A stretch of DNA of 64,000 nt from Meandrina meandrites. Lineage: Eukaryota > Cnidaria > Anthozoa > Scleractinia > Meandrinidae. Positions within the stretch are counted from its first letter, which is position 1; each line of letters opens with the position of its first letter. The stretch covers positions 36,275,417 through 36,339,416 of the forward strand of contig OY855904.1 of assembly GCA_963693305.1 (NCBI GenBank). The letters run 5' to 3'. Positions 1 to 11,500 of this stretch are shown piece after piece. A program made the translations under genes and the position numbers. The notes under the pieces were generated by a model, which had not been told where the DNA came from, made no database searches, and worked only from the letters and a program-made list of their open reading frames with translations.

Positions 1-45
1 GGAGACATTGTAGTGAAGATGAAGGCTTGAAATCACTTGGTATAA
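1..45 (+). pseudogene. Diverged copy of NCBP1 exon 1 / intron 1 junction
   Basis: About 45 bases resemble 2510-2554, that is the end of exon 1 (the Ser-Glu-Asp-Glu codons), the splice donor and the first intron bases, with roughly 15 percent mismatch plus small gaps. The GT donor of the real exon reads GC here, so normal splicing is doubtful. Similarity stops soon after. It looks like a fragment of a local 5' duplication whose remainder lies upstream of the window. Confidence 0.5.
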
Positions 46-641
46 TTTTATTTGTCAGCATTGCTGCTACTTTGGCAATACTAGAATCTAAGTCAGTTGA
101 CAGCATCTGGTGGATAGCATGATACACCCAATTTAAACAACTATTGAGCCCTGCCTGTGGGACATACACAAAACATAGACATACATACATACATCACAAA
201 TTGTTTGTGCCTGTCAGTCTGAAGGTTAGACTGGGGATAGCATATAAGACACAGACTTAAAGCATTCAATATTCACTTCCTACTGTCAGTTTTGATGGTA
301 ATGATATCGGCTGACAGTGGCATGTGAAGTTTTATTGTCTTCTCACCATTTTCGCTCAATATCATTATTTTTTTAAACAAATGATACCCTTGCAAGTCCA
401 ATGGGAGGGACTTAATCAAGTCACAACTATTAATTATTGTCATGGGATCTAGAAGATCAAGTATTTTTCCTTTGCATTTATTGTAAACAAAAGTTTAGCT
501 TTGAAATGCCTGGGCAGTCAAGAAATGCTGATAAAACAAAGCCTTATGGAGTGTAAACAAACATGTGCACAAGCCACTACATGGTGACATATAGTGCAGA
601 AAGTTGCACAGCAAAAATAAGGCCTAGGGGTGGTCCATGAT

Positions 642-1412
642 GGACGGTCTGAACAAGGCAGCCAGTCATGCGAACTAATATTTTGGTTAGCCTAAATAAT
701 ACACCGGTTAGCCTAAATAGAACTATGATTAGCCTAAATAGCACTCCGGTCAGGGCTCGAAAAATCCGCTAGCCCGACTCCCGGGCCTAGCGAAAATTTT
801 CTTTTGGCTAGTGAATAAAGTACTTTCCTAGCCCAGTGGGCTAGCAAGCCACTTAAAAGCCCAGTTGTTGAATTGACTGGCAAGATCTGCATTGAAATAC
901 ACGCTGGAAAAGAAAGGAAATGGTGTTGCTGGAGATCAGCGTAAGCAGAATGCCAATGGGCCACCTGCTGCAGATGAGATTCAGACCAAAAACAAGAAGC
1001 ATGATACGCAGCGAAAACATTTGTTTCTTCCACAGTGGAAAACAAAATGGCCATTGGTGCCGTGATGAGGAAGAGGGTGTAATGTTTAACCAAACTTGTC
1101 GCGAATTTCCATCTTTAGCGGACAAATCCAGCCTTTTGTTTAGTGGTACATCAAATTTTGCGGGAGCACAAAGCTTGCGGAATGCAAATGCGATACAAAT
1201 CAAAAGAAAGTAACAACTGAACTGAAAGAGGGCTAGAGCTCTCAGGCTCCGGGCTAGTAAAGTAGCAATACCAGCTAGCCCATGGCTATAAGGACTTCAG
1301 AAAAATTTTCGAGCCCTGCCGGTTAGCCTACAGTTGGTTTATGTAGCTCATGGTTAGCCAGTTTATTGGGATAAGAGATTTCTGGCTCGCATGACTCACT
1401 GGCTTGCATATT
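642..1412 (+). repeat. TTAGCC-repeat element, copy 1, split by a nested transposon
   Basis: Repeats of about 21 bases built on GGTTAGCCTAAATAGCACT occur at 680-750 and 1319-1370, followed by a tail (GGGATAAGAGATTTCT, then TGGCTTGCATATTGTACACA) also seen at 19.6-19.96 kb. The left end contains a GCCAGTCATGCGA motif that is inverted relative to the right tail. A CAGGG-type transposon at 751-1318 interrupts the repeat. Confidence 0.6.
751..1318. mobile_element. CAGGG-type non-autonomous DNA transposon (568 bp)
   Basis: Terminal inverted repeats start CAGGGCTCGAAAAAT and end with the complement AAATTTTCGAGCCCTG. The element is flanked by CCGGT on both sides (746-750 and 1319-1323), and removing it restores an uninterrupted TTAGCC repeat. 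Subterminal copies of a CTAGCC motif lie at both ends. No transposase is encoded. The ends look hAT-like, but the 5-bp duplication is shorter than the 8 bp usual for hAT. Confidence 0.7.
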
Positions 1413-2310
1413 GTACACACCCCATGATTGAGCTGGTCCACGAACAAGGGTCCATGTTTGGTATATGTCCAAGTACTACGCTATCCACTGAATGGTGTCT
1501 TATCCATACTTGCCAACTCTCCCAGTTTTCCCAGGAGTCTCCAAGTTTTTTATCAAATCTCCCAGTCTCCCGGTTAGAGCACCAAATATCCCGGGAAATA
1601 CCTAATGTTGCTTTTTTCATTTTTTTTTCGTTATTTTTGAGAATCCAAAAAGGAAAATAAAACAAGAAGTGGATTTAGTGCCCTCATTTGAGGTGTTCTC
1701 AATTGGAAAACATCGGAAAATGGGAAACAGAGTGATCAAATCGATAATATATTTAACGAGAATCGTAATTGGTCAGAAATCAACCAATCCAATCGCACAA
1801 TTATACATGGAAGAAAGCTGGCGCGGTTTTCACACGCTGTTTACACTCGAAGCGAAGATTCTAGACGTCTCCAGATTTTTGTACCCTGGGTTGGCAGGTG
1901 TGCTTATCCGATAGACAGCATAAATGTACGAGGGAGACTGTATATTGGATTGACATGACGTACTTCCCGAGAAAAAACGAAAAGCAAGATTGACTAAAAC
2001 CAATGAGAAAAATCTATGCTGAATTCACTACCTGAATCCTTTGCACGATACTTTAATTTGCAGACGTCGAGCAGGAAGTTTTTCTTCACATTTTCATCGA
2101 GAAAGAAGTTTCCTTGGCTAGAATGCAGAATTCCTGACCATGACTTATTTGCATCTCGTTGAATTAATTGAATAGTTCCTTTTGTTTCTAATTCTATATG
2201 CTTCGTTCTAAAAGAGTTTAGAAATATGTAAATAAGTGGCCGGGTATTCTAAAACCGAACCTTTTTCTTAACATTATCGTCATTTTAAAAGCGGAACGAT
2301 CTATTTTAAT

Positions 2311-2320
2311 TATATAAATA
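2311..2320 (+). promoter_or_regulatory. Possible TATA-like motif upstream of NCBP1
   Basis: TATATAAATA lies about 170 bases before the start codon. In this AT-rich background it could be chance. Kept only because of its position. Confidence 0.25.
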
Positions 2321-2356
2321 ATTCTCTAGAGCTAGCGGTACAAACCTTGCAGCATG

Positions 2357-2368
2357 GACGCCATCTTT
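2357..2368 (-). promoter_or_regulatory. YY1-like site in the presumed NCBP1 5' UTR/promoter
   Basis: The minus strand reads AAAGATGGCGTC, close to the animal YY1 consensus (AAGATGGCGGC). Such sites often lie near the start of housekeeping genes, which suits a cap-binding factor. No functional evidence beyond the match and its place 123 bases before the ATG. Confidence 0.35.
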
Positions 2369-2491
2369 TATTGACTTGGTCACCAAGCCTTCCTCGAAGA
2401 ACAGGAACCACGCTTTCTTTCTGAAGCATTTCTCGAATCGCAACGTTCAACTTGACTAAAGTTTGTTTTAGAGTTTATTATTGACTTAGGA

Positions 2492-2531
2492 ATGTCCAGG
2501 GAGAAAAGAAGATATTATAGTGAAGATGAAG
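2492..2531 (+). CDS. NCBP1: NCBP1 exon 1
   Basis: Codes for 13 residues, [13 protein letters not shown], plus one base of a split Glu codon, then GTTTGT donor. It resembles the Ser/Arg-rich and acidic start of animal NCBP1. Codon phase matches exon 2. Confidence 0.88.
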
Positions 2532-5500
2532 GTTTGTAAAATCACTTGGTTTAATATTAAGCTAATGCGTAATTTTGTTAAGCTTGTGGTTGCTCCTGGT
2601 TGCCAAGGCTATAAAACTCTTAGTCGGTTGGCGGTTTGTGTCATGTGGGGAAAAGGTTAGCTTGTTTTTAAGGTTAAAGGCTGTTTAGGCCTTTTCCAGT
2701 TTTACTGCCATTAGTACATGCAGGCTCTTCCAAGTACAGAGGTTACTGAACAGTTTCCGCGCTCTTTAAGGTGGCTCCATATTTTTTCCGGGCGCACTTG
2801 TCCATGACAAACTTTGCGTTATAACTTTTTAGGCTTTGACGCGATGGCGGTGAAACTTTGGGAAAATGTTCACCTATCATTCGGCGATAGTAATATGAAA
2901 GTCGATTTAACTGGTTAAAAATATTTTTGATGTTACTGGCAATGAATTGGACCCCACTTTTTACAAAAAATCGAGTCCAGAAAAAAATTTTGCTGATAGA
3001 TTTTGGCTAAACTTCTGAAATCAGCTTATATTGACTAAATACATATTATAGTCAAGTTTCAGAAAAATCGTCGGAACAGAATCGCTGAAATATTAAGGTC
3101 ACCTAAATTCGACACTTAAATTCTATTAAATGTTCTTTTCTTGGCGCCTGTTGTGAAAACAAGCTACGAACCCAAATTTCTGCAAGAAACATCCCCAATG
3201 CTTGCTAAATCAATGTGCCTCGCCGATTTGCGATCGTGACAACCGTTAAAAAGTATTTGCTTTCCCAGTAAACACTGCAAAATGATCGAAAATCTTCCCA
3301 AACCAACAAAGTTACATTTTTTATAAATTTTTCAAAATTACGCCGCAGTTTTGTGTCAAACTCCTTTCAAACAAACTTCAGGATACTGCAATGTTTTTGC
3401 ATCAATTTTTGCTGCTGTACGATGCTGTAAATTGGAGAATTTATGATGGGATTTCAAGCGGCTCCAGGACTGTTCTCTGGCCAAGCGGACAAGCAGTTTT
3501 GTTTATGTAGTTTTGAATACGAAATGAGCATGTGCGTTATTTATTGCACGAATTCGCGCCTTTTCAAGGGGGGTGTATTTGATATGCGCTCTCGGGAGGG
3601 GAGGGAAGATGTAAGCTCAATGAAAGTAACAATGAGGTGTATCAACTTCAACTCTTATGTGACTTATCGCTGTTAGTGACAGTTCATTAATCTCCACAAT
3701 ACACCTCATTGTTTCTTTCATTGAGCGTACATCTTCCTTCCCCTCCTGGGCGCGCATATCAAATACACCCCCCTTGAAAAGGTGCGAATTCGTGCAATAA
3801 ATAACGCACGTGCTCATTTCGTATTCAGAACTACATAAACAAAACAGCTTGTCCGTTTGGCCAGAGAACAGTCGCGGAGCCGCTTGAAATCCCAACATAA
3901 ATTCTCCAATTTACAGCATCGTACAGCAGCAAAAATCGATGCAAACACATTGCAGTATCCTGAAGTTTGTTTGGAAGGAGTTTGACACAAAACTGCGGTG
4001 TAATTTTGAAAAATTTATGAAAAATGTAACTTTGTTGGTTTGAGAAGATTTTCGATCATTTTGTAATGTTTACTGGGAAAGCAAATACTTTTTAACGGTT
4101 GTCACGATCGCAAATCGGCAAGGCACATTGATTTAGCAAGCATTGGGGATGCTTCTTGCAGAAATCTGGGTCCGTGGCTTGTTTTGGCAAAGGGTGCCAA
4201 GAAAAGAACATTTCAATAGAATTTAAGTGTCGAATTTAGGTGACCTTAATATTTCAGCGATTCTGTTCCGACGATTTTTCTGAAACTTGGCTATAATATG
4301 TATTTACATGTAGTCAATATCAGCTGATTTCAGAAGTTTAGCCAAAATCTATCAGCAAAATTTTTTTCGAGACTCGATTTTTTGCTAAAAGTGGGGTCCA
4401 ATTAAATGCCAGTAATATCAAAAATATTTTTATCCAGTTAAATCGAATTTCATATTACTATTACCCAATGATAGGTGAACATTTTCCCAAAGTTTCACCG
4501 CCATCGCGTCAAAGCCTAAAAAGTTATAACGCAAAGTTTGTCATGGACAAGTGCGCCCGGAATAAATATGGAGTCACCTTAAACGCAGAAAGCGCGCGTA
4601 TAAGGGTTTCGGGAAAAAAAAACAGCATGTACATTGCGCTATTTTAAATATTGTATTCAGATACTAGATTTGATGTTTTTCTCTTGTGAAAACAAAACAG
4701 TTTGTTGGATGTTAGAAAATTATTGTCAGTATAATAGACCTGTTGGAATCACGGCGGTTGGAGAAGCGAGCATTTTTCCTTTGAGTTTACATTAAGAATC
4801 AAAGGAGACCCAGGGGTCATGTAGGGACTGGTACTGATCAACGACCTCTTTGAGGCTACAACCAATCTTGTTCCCAGAGGCCACAGCTGGCTCCATGGTC
4901 AGTGGTTGGTCACCAGATGAACTGAAACTCTAGGGAAATGGAATTTTTAATCCCAGAAAGCTGGGGTTGCGGTTGTTGTGCGCATGCTTAGCTGGAAAAA
5001 AAATACAAAGGCTCAGGATTCAGAAGGAAAATCAGAACTCCACTCCAGTGAGCTGAAGTTTTCCAGAATTCGCCTTTTGGCGACTTCCTTTTGTAAAATG
5101 GTCGCCACTAGAAAAATTTTGGTCGCCAAAAAGGAAAGCGTTTTTAAAGCAGGACACCTTATGTCACCGTACATGAAGTAATACCGCTGACCATTATGAG
5201 CCGAATTAAAATCGTTCGAAGAACGTTCCGACGTAGTTATTTTCGTTTGCATTGAAGAGATTTTTTGTTGAACTGTTCCAATTATCATGCTGAAAAGTAA
5301 ATAAAGGATTAAAGAAACAGGTAAGGAAGATAAACATGCAAAACAAGTTTAATTCTTGTACAGTACACTTAAACAATGGAAAGGAAATGTGGTTTGCAAA
5401 CTTTATAGGCGGTTCCATGATCGAAGGCATCAAAACACAATTAGGAGTCTGAGCAATGATGTATCCTTAATTCAAACAGATAAGTAAGATAGGCGACTGA

Positions 5501-8500
5501 AGTAGTTGTAATGGAAAGATTTGTGGTCAAATTTGTTTGGCTTAGTGATTGAACTGCAAAAAAAAATGTTGATGCGTAGCCAGCTCTTTGCATTACAGTG
5601 GTCGCCAAATTGGCGACCTGTGTGGAAAATTTAGTCGCCAAATTTTATTTCCACTCGCCATGGCGACCAAAATGGTCGCAGCTTGAAGCGCTGCACTCTC
5701 TCGATAATTTTTATACAACTCGTAAGGTCAAGTGGATCAATGCTTTTATGGGTGATTTAAAGGCTCCTTGGAAGAAAAAATATATTGGCCTTACATTTGT
5801 GAATACAGTGTTTTGTACTTTATTTTTGCTGAAATTAAAGCTCTCCAAGGGTGTTTTGTTAGACTGTCGTATTTCTTCACCCTCCCTCCCCTAGATCCCT
5901 CCCCCCTACCTCCCAGATGGGGGTTACCACCAAAAGTCTGAAAAGTATTTTTGTTGGTACCCATACACCTGGGTGGAGAGAGACACTGTGAGAGTAAACA
6001 CAACTCAATGACCTGGCCAGGGCTTGAACTTGGACTGTTCAATTTGAGGTCCAGCAAGCTAACCATTAGCTCACCATGTCTACTTTCTTGTTTGTTGTAC
6101 TACAGGTTTTTTTGACAAGGCACATAGATTTGATGTCATTTACAGATTTACCAAAACAAATTGTGAAACAAACATTATGTTGCAATACAACACACTGAAG
6201 CTTCCACAGACTGTGCAGTTTCTCAATTAAACGCCCAGGGATGCAAATAATTTTTGGATAGTGGCCGGTCATGTTGACCGGCCAAACCAATTTTAGCTCG
6301 GTCACGTCTCGTTTTTGACCGGTCAAAATATTGAAAATATTTCTTTTGAAGAAATAGCCTATTAAGCCAAAAATATGCTCATGAAAATTCGTCACATAAA
6401 AGTTTTAATCGATAAAAGTATCACTAAATATGTTCGCTATTTGCATTTCGGTTTTTTTCCACAAGCAATGGCCTCAGACTACGTTCTACTCGCCATAAAT
6501 TTTTTCACCTCTGCATGCGCGTCATCATTTTAAAAGCTTGCAAAAACAACGAGACTTTGTAGAAAATCTGAAATATCTTAAAACCTCTGGTAGAAGGTAG
6601 GTTTTCATTCTGTTCAACTGAAACTGTCAATAATTCAATAGCACTGTAGTATTTATCTTGGTGCAGAAAAACGGTGATTTGAGATCTATGATAACTTTAT
6701 TTACAAATCGTAGTGGCGTGAAGAGACGAGCCTGACTGCAGAATTCCTTCCACAAAAGCACCAATGGTGAAAGTAATTTTCTAAACCGATAAACACAACT
6801 CAAAACAAAGCAGTAAAGTGAGACTGTGAGCAACGAAAAAGCAAAATCTCTCCGCAAGATGCGTATCAGATAACACCACCAGCATGTCAAATCTGTTCGT
6901 GCTCAAAAGCCAAAAATTTCGATTGAAAAATGAAAGAAACTTGAAATAAACTTTGTTTCAAATTAAATTTCAATTAAGATGAAGCCAAGAAATGTATTCA
7001 AAAGCGTCAAAATATCGATAATTTCGAAGCAGTGAAATTCTGCACGCAAGCCAATTATTCACATCTTCATGTTGAAGCGAAAGTTTTAATTTTAGCGGAT
7101 GCCTTTTGTGGTAAATGGATTTACCGATCCTTCGAAAAATTCCAGCTAAACTCGAAGCAAAAATGTATATAACCATTTTCAACAGATACTTAACCAATTT
7201 CGAGTGCTAGCTATTTTTCCCGGCCCGCCCGATAACTGAAACTGTAACTGTAACTAGATGATGATTGATGCGATATTCATTGTTGTCCGTTTAGCGTATG
7301 TTACCCTTAAAACTTCACAAAGCCGCAGAACGTGATCGTCTCATCTGCACTCTCCGTTTTTGTGACTGCAAGCTGCTAAGATATTTTATGATTTAACTGT
7401 TTATAATTTCCAAAAATAATGCACATAAATTAATTTTTCTAGTTATTTTTGTACGTGACCGGTCAAAATGACCGCCAAACCGAAATTTTGTCCGGACAAA
7501 TAGTCATCTTGGCCGGACATTGTCCGTTGACCGGCCGTTATTTGCAGCCCTGAACGCCAGACCCCGATTAAATGCTGGCCTAGTGTAAAATGCTGGGTCA
7601 AAACAGTTGTCTTTTAAATTAACACCCGGGGAATTTAATCTAGGCCCTGGCATTTATTTGCGTTTGAACCAAAAAGTTGATTTTTCCCATATAAATAAAA
7701 CTACTGTGGCATACCGGTACGCTATGGTATTTTGTTGAATCTTAATAAACGTTCCAAGGAAAAGTCATGAACATGTTCATGGTGCCATTAAGGTCTCATT
7801 ACTGATGATGCGCTTTCCTTCATGTGTTATAGTGCTTGTGAGGATCACAGCAGCGTTTTATTTGTTTAAAAGTTGTTTTAGTATTGTCATGAGTTGTCCT
7901 TAATGATACATGTAGGATATCATACAGTGAATAGTAATACATGCAGGCAATACAGTGTAGGGACTTCAAAGCCACCTTGTTCCAAGTTGCTAGCTAATGG
8001 TAGTATTCCTGTCTCACTTTAACCTCCATGTTTAACAAATAAGCAAAGACTGGAAGAGAGCTTGATTGGGATGTGTCCCACATTTATCTTCTCATCTATC
8101 TTCATTTATCTTTTGGTAATAATCATCCTCAACGACTCAGAAAATTGCATTTCATAAATATAACTGGCCTTAAATTAATGCCGGGTCCACAAGAACAATT
8201 TTGAATAAATGCCCAGGGTTGAAAATAAAATCACAGCTTTTAGCTTAAATTTGTAGGCTTTTTTTGTCGAGGGCTCTTTTCTCCCCCCGGCTATTTGGGT
8301 GTGTAAGGCTAGTACACTAATTAACGAAAATATGAAGAACCCTTGGGTTGGCTAGCAAATGAGCAAAATTGTCCTGAATTTGAAATTTGACTTTCTTCCT
8401 GTCAGCGTCAGAATCTTCATTTTAATTAATGTGTTTCATTGCGACAATTCCAGCCCAAACAAGGCATCATGAATGGCTCTCTTTCTTAGGCATTTGTTCA

Positions 8501-11500
8501 AGTGTATAATGAGGAAAAAAAAAGTGTATAATGAGGCCCTGCCAGGGGGGTGTCCCAGGTCGCTTGTCGGAATTTTAAAATGTCTCGTGTCGGCGTTTTG
8601 TCAAGGCTAGACAACGCTGTCGGAAATTTAGCGACTTACATTTGGCTTTGTCAGTCGTTTGTCGCTATTTCGTTTGAGCGCTGTCGCTACTTTTTGGCCC
8701 ATGTCGCTTATCGGAATTTACCCTGGCAGGGCCTCTATAATGTGCAACTCTTCATTCACAAAGTGGGAAAATCCGTTCTGTCAAACAATTTGAATACAAA
8801 ACTGACTTAAATTTGAGCGAGTGAAAAAACAAGTTTTTGTCCAAAATAAATCTTGACTACATGTGCAGAAACATAAAGGCGGTAACACATTGGTTTGCCT
8901 AGACAAACTTGTACACCATCTCACGCTTCGCAAAAAGAGTTAACCTTTCATGGTGAACAAGAGTTATCCTTTTCAATTTTTACAGTGCGCTTCAAATTTT
9001 CAAACCTTCATTTACTATTTCTACTAGTTTGAAAAAGCTTCCAAAAAGCTTGGTTGCTTGGCTGCTTTATTGTCTGATAAGAAATGCTTTCTACAACATT
9101 ATAGCAACTTTGATTTCAGTTGGCTGATCAAAGCATGACATTTTTTTAAATTTTCTTTGGTGAAAAGTCGTTGGCAAGTGTGGTCGAAGTGCCAGCTACT
9201 GCTGGCAGCCGGCTGCTATTTTGAACCCTGAATGCCGGGTGGGTTTAATATTTGAGAAAATACGGTATTCAATTTTTGAGTGTGCAATGATTGACATTTC
9301 GCTTTTGTGGTTGTAGTATTAAAGTCTAGTGCGCTACAGCTTTGTTTTCAAAGCTGTCCAAACTTGTTTGTAATTTATAAACAACATGTAAATTCTGTCC
9401 GTGTGAGATAAAAATAACCTGTGAAGATAAAAAAATTTGCTCCTTAATGCAAGCGCTTTTACTGGTTTCTAGATTTTCAATGTGTTAGACACTTTCATTC
9501 ATGAAGCATATCTGAGATGCAACCATCCAACCACCAAGTGAGTCTTTCTGAAGAAATACAACATAATAATTTTTTGCATTAAATGGAAACTCGGAAAAAA
9601 ATCTGAGTTCCAAATGGGACTTGAACCCACCACCCTCTGTGATCTAGTCGGATGCTCTAACCACTGAGCTACTGGAGACTCCATGGTGAGTAAGGGTGAA
9701 ATGTGGGTTTTTGACTAGAACTGCATCAGGCAGTCACATCTTAAACTCATCACAAATGGGTAAGCTTAGGAAACTTGGGAACTGGTGCATTAATTAAATG
9801 TTAGCTGGTTGGCAGATGCAAATATATGCAGAAAGGAGGTTTCTATAATTATAATATTAATAGTATTTCTTGGAAATGGGAACCACCAGAGAAAAAGCAG
9901 CCACTAACAGGCATAGTCACATGTGCAAAAATTCAATGGAAACAACTTAGCTAAAGGAATACTTACCTAGATACCAGCAAACCAACAGGGAGGAAGGGGA
10001 GTATGCAAAAATAAGATGAATGAGTTGCACATGTAATGCAATACACAACAAAGGCCCTGGGAATCCCACATGGCAACCCCACAGGTCACAGTTTCTCCCA
10101 AAGACTGGAAGAGAGCTTGATTGGGATGTGTCCCACATTTATCTTCTCATCTATCTTCATTTATCTTTTGGTAATAATCATCCTCAACGACTCAGAAAAT
10201 TGCATTTCATAAATATAACTGGCCTTAAATTAATGCCGGGTCCACAAGAACAATTTTGAATAAATGCCCAGGGTTGAAAATAAAATCACAGCTTTTAGCT
10301 TAAATTTGTAGGCTTTTTTTGTCGAGGGCTCTTTTCTCCCCCCGGCTATTTGGGTGTGTAAGGCTAGTACACTAATTAACGAAAATATGAAGAACCCTTG
10401 GGTTGGCTAGCAAATGAGCAAAATTGTCCTGAATTTGAAATTTGACTTTCTTCCTGTCAGCGTCAGAATCTTCATTTTAATTAATGTGTTTCATTGCGAC
10501 AATTCCAGCCCAAACAAGGTATCATGAATGGCTCTCTTTCTTAGGCATTTGTTCAAGTGTATAATGAGGAAAAAAAAAGTGTATAATGAGGCCCTGCCAG
10601 GGGGGTGTCCCAGGTCGCTTGTCGGAATTTTAAAATGTCTCGTGTCGGCGTTTTGTCAAGGCTAGACAACGCTGTCGGAAATTTAGCGACTTACATTTGG
10701 CTTTGTCAGTCGTTTGTCGCTATTTCGTTTGAGCGCTGTCGCTACTTTTTGGCCCATGTCGCTTATCGGAATTTACCCTGGCAGGGCCTCTATAATGTGC
10801 AACTCTTCATTCACAAAGTGGGAAAATCCGTTCTGTCAAACAATTTGAATACAAAACTGACTTAAATTTGAGCGAGTGAAAAAACAAGTTTTTGTCCAAA
10901 ATAAATCTTGACTACATGTGCAGAAACATAAAGGCGGTAACACATTGGTTTGCCTAGACAAACTTGTACACCATCTCACGCTTCGCAAAAAGAGTTAACC
11001 TTTCATGGTGAACAAGAGTTATCCTTTTCAATTTTTACAGTGCGCTTCAAATTTTCAAACCTTCATTTACTATTTCTACTAGTTTGAAAAAGCTTCCAAA
11101 AAGCTTGGTTGCTTGGCTGCTTTATTGTCTGATAAGAAATGCTTTCTACAACATTATAGCAACTTTGATTTCAGTTGGCTGATCAAAGCATGACATTTTT
11201 TTAAATTTTCTTTGGTGAAAAGTCGTTGGCAAGTGTGGTCGAAGTGCCAGCTACTGCTGGCAGCCGGCTGCTATTTTGAACCCTGAATGCCGGGTGGGTT
11301 TAATATTTGAGAAAATACGGTATTCAATTTTTGAGTGTGCAATGATTGACATTTCGCTTTTGTGGTTGTAGTATTAAAGTCTAGTGCGCTACAGCTTTGT
11401 TTTCAAAGCTGTCCAAACTTGTTTGTAATTTATAAACAACATGTAAATTCTGTCCGTGTGAGATAAAAATAACCTGTGAAGATAAAAAAATTTGCTCCTT

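Larger units (their letters stand above)
1..2491. other. 5' flanking region of the NCBP1 gene
   Basis: This stretch holds no convincing protein gene. It carries a short exon-1-like fragment at the very start, a TTAGCC-repeat element with a nested transposon at about 640-1415, and unique-looking AT-rich sequence at about 121-640 and 1415-2300 in which I recognise nothing. The last 200 bases are presumably the promoter and 5' UTR of the gene beginning at 2492. The short reading frames here look like chance. Confidence 0.6.
8044..10098 (+). repeat. 2055-bp tandem duplication, unit 1
   Basis: This unit repeats at 10099-12153 with almost no differences (one seen: CAAGGCATC at 8463 against CAAGGTATC in unit 2). 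The junction has a CAAAG microhomology. It contains a CAGGG-type element and a tRNA-like SINE head, so both were in place before the duplication. It is either very recent or an assembly artefact. Confidence 0.85.

Noticed and set aside
3443..3898. Mirror-image 68-residue frames in the two foldback arms as a conserved small protein
   Set aside because: They differ at about a dozen residues, many radical, and exist only because the arms are inverted copies. No sign of selection.
9607..9682. Functional tRNA gene on the minus strand
   Set aside because: The A and B boxes are good, but the anticodon stem and acceptor arm pair badly, and it is duplicated with a repeat. It is better read as a SINE head or tRNA pseudogene.
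8550..10865. Duplicated 86-residue gene
   Set aside because: Identical only because of the 2055-bp tandem duplication. It lies in the subterminal repeats of a CAGGG element.
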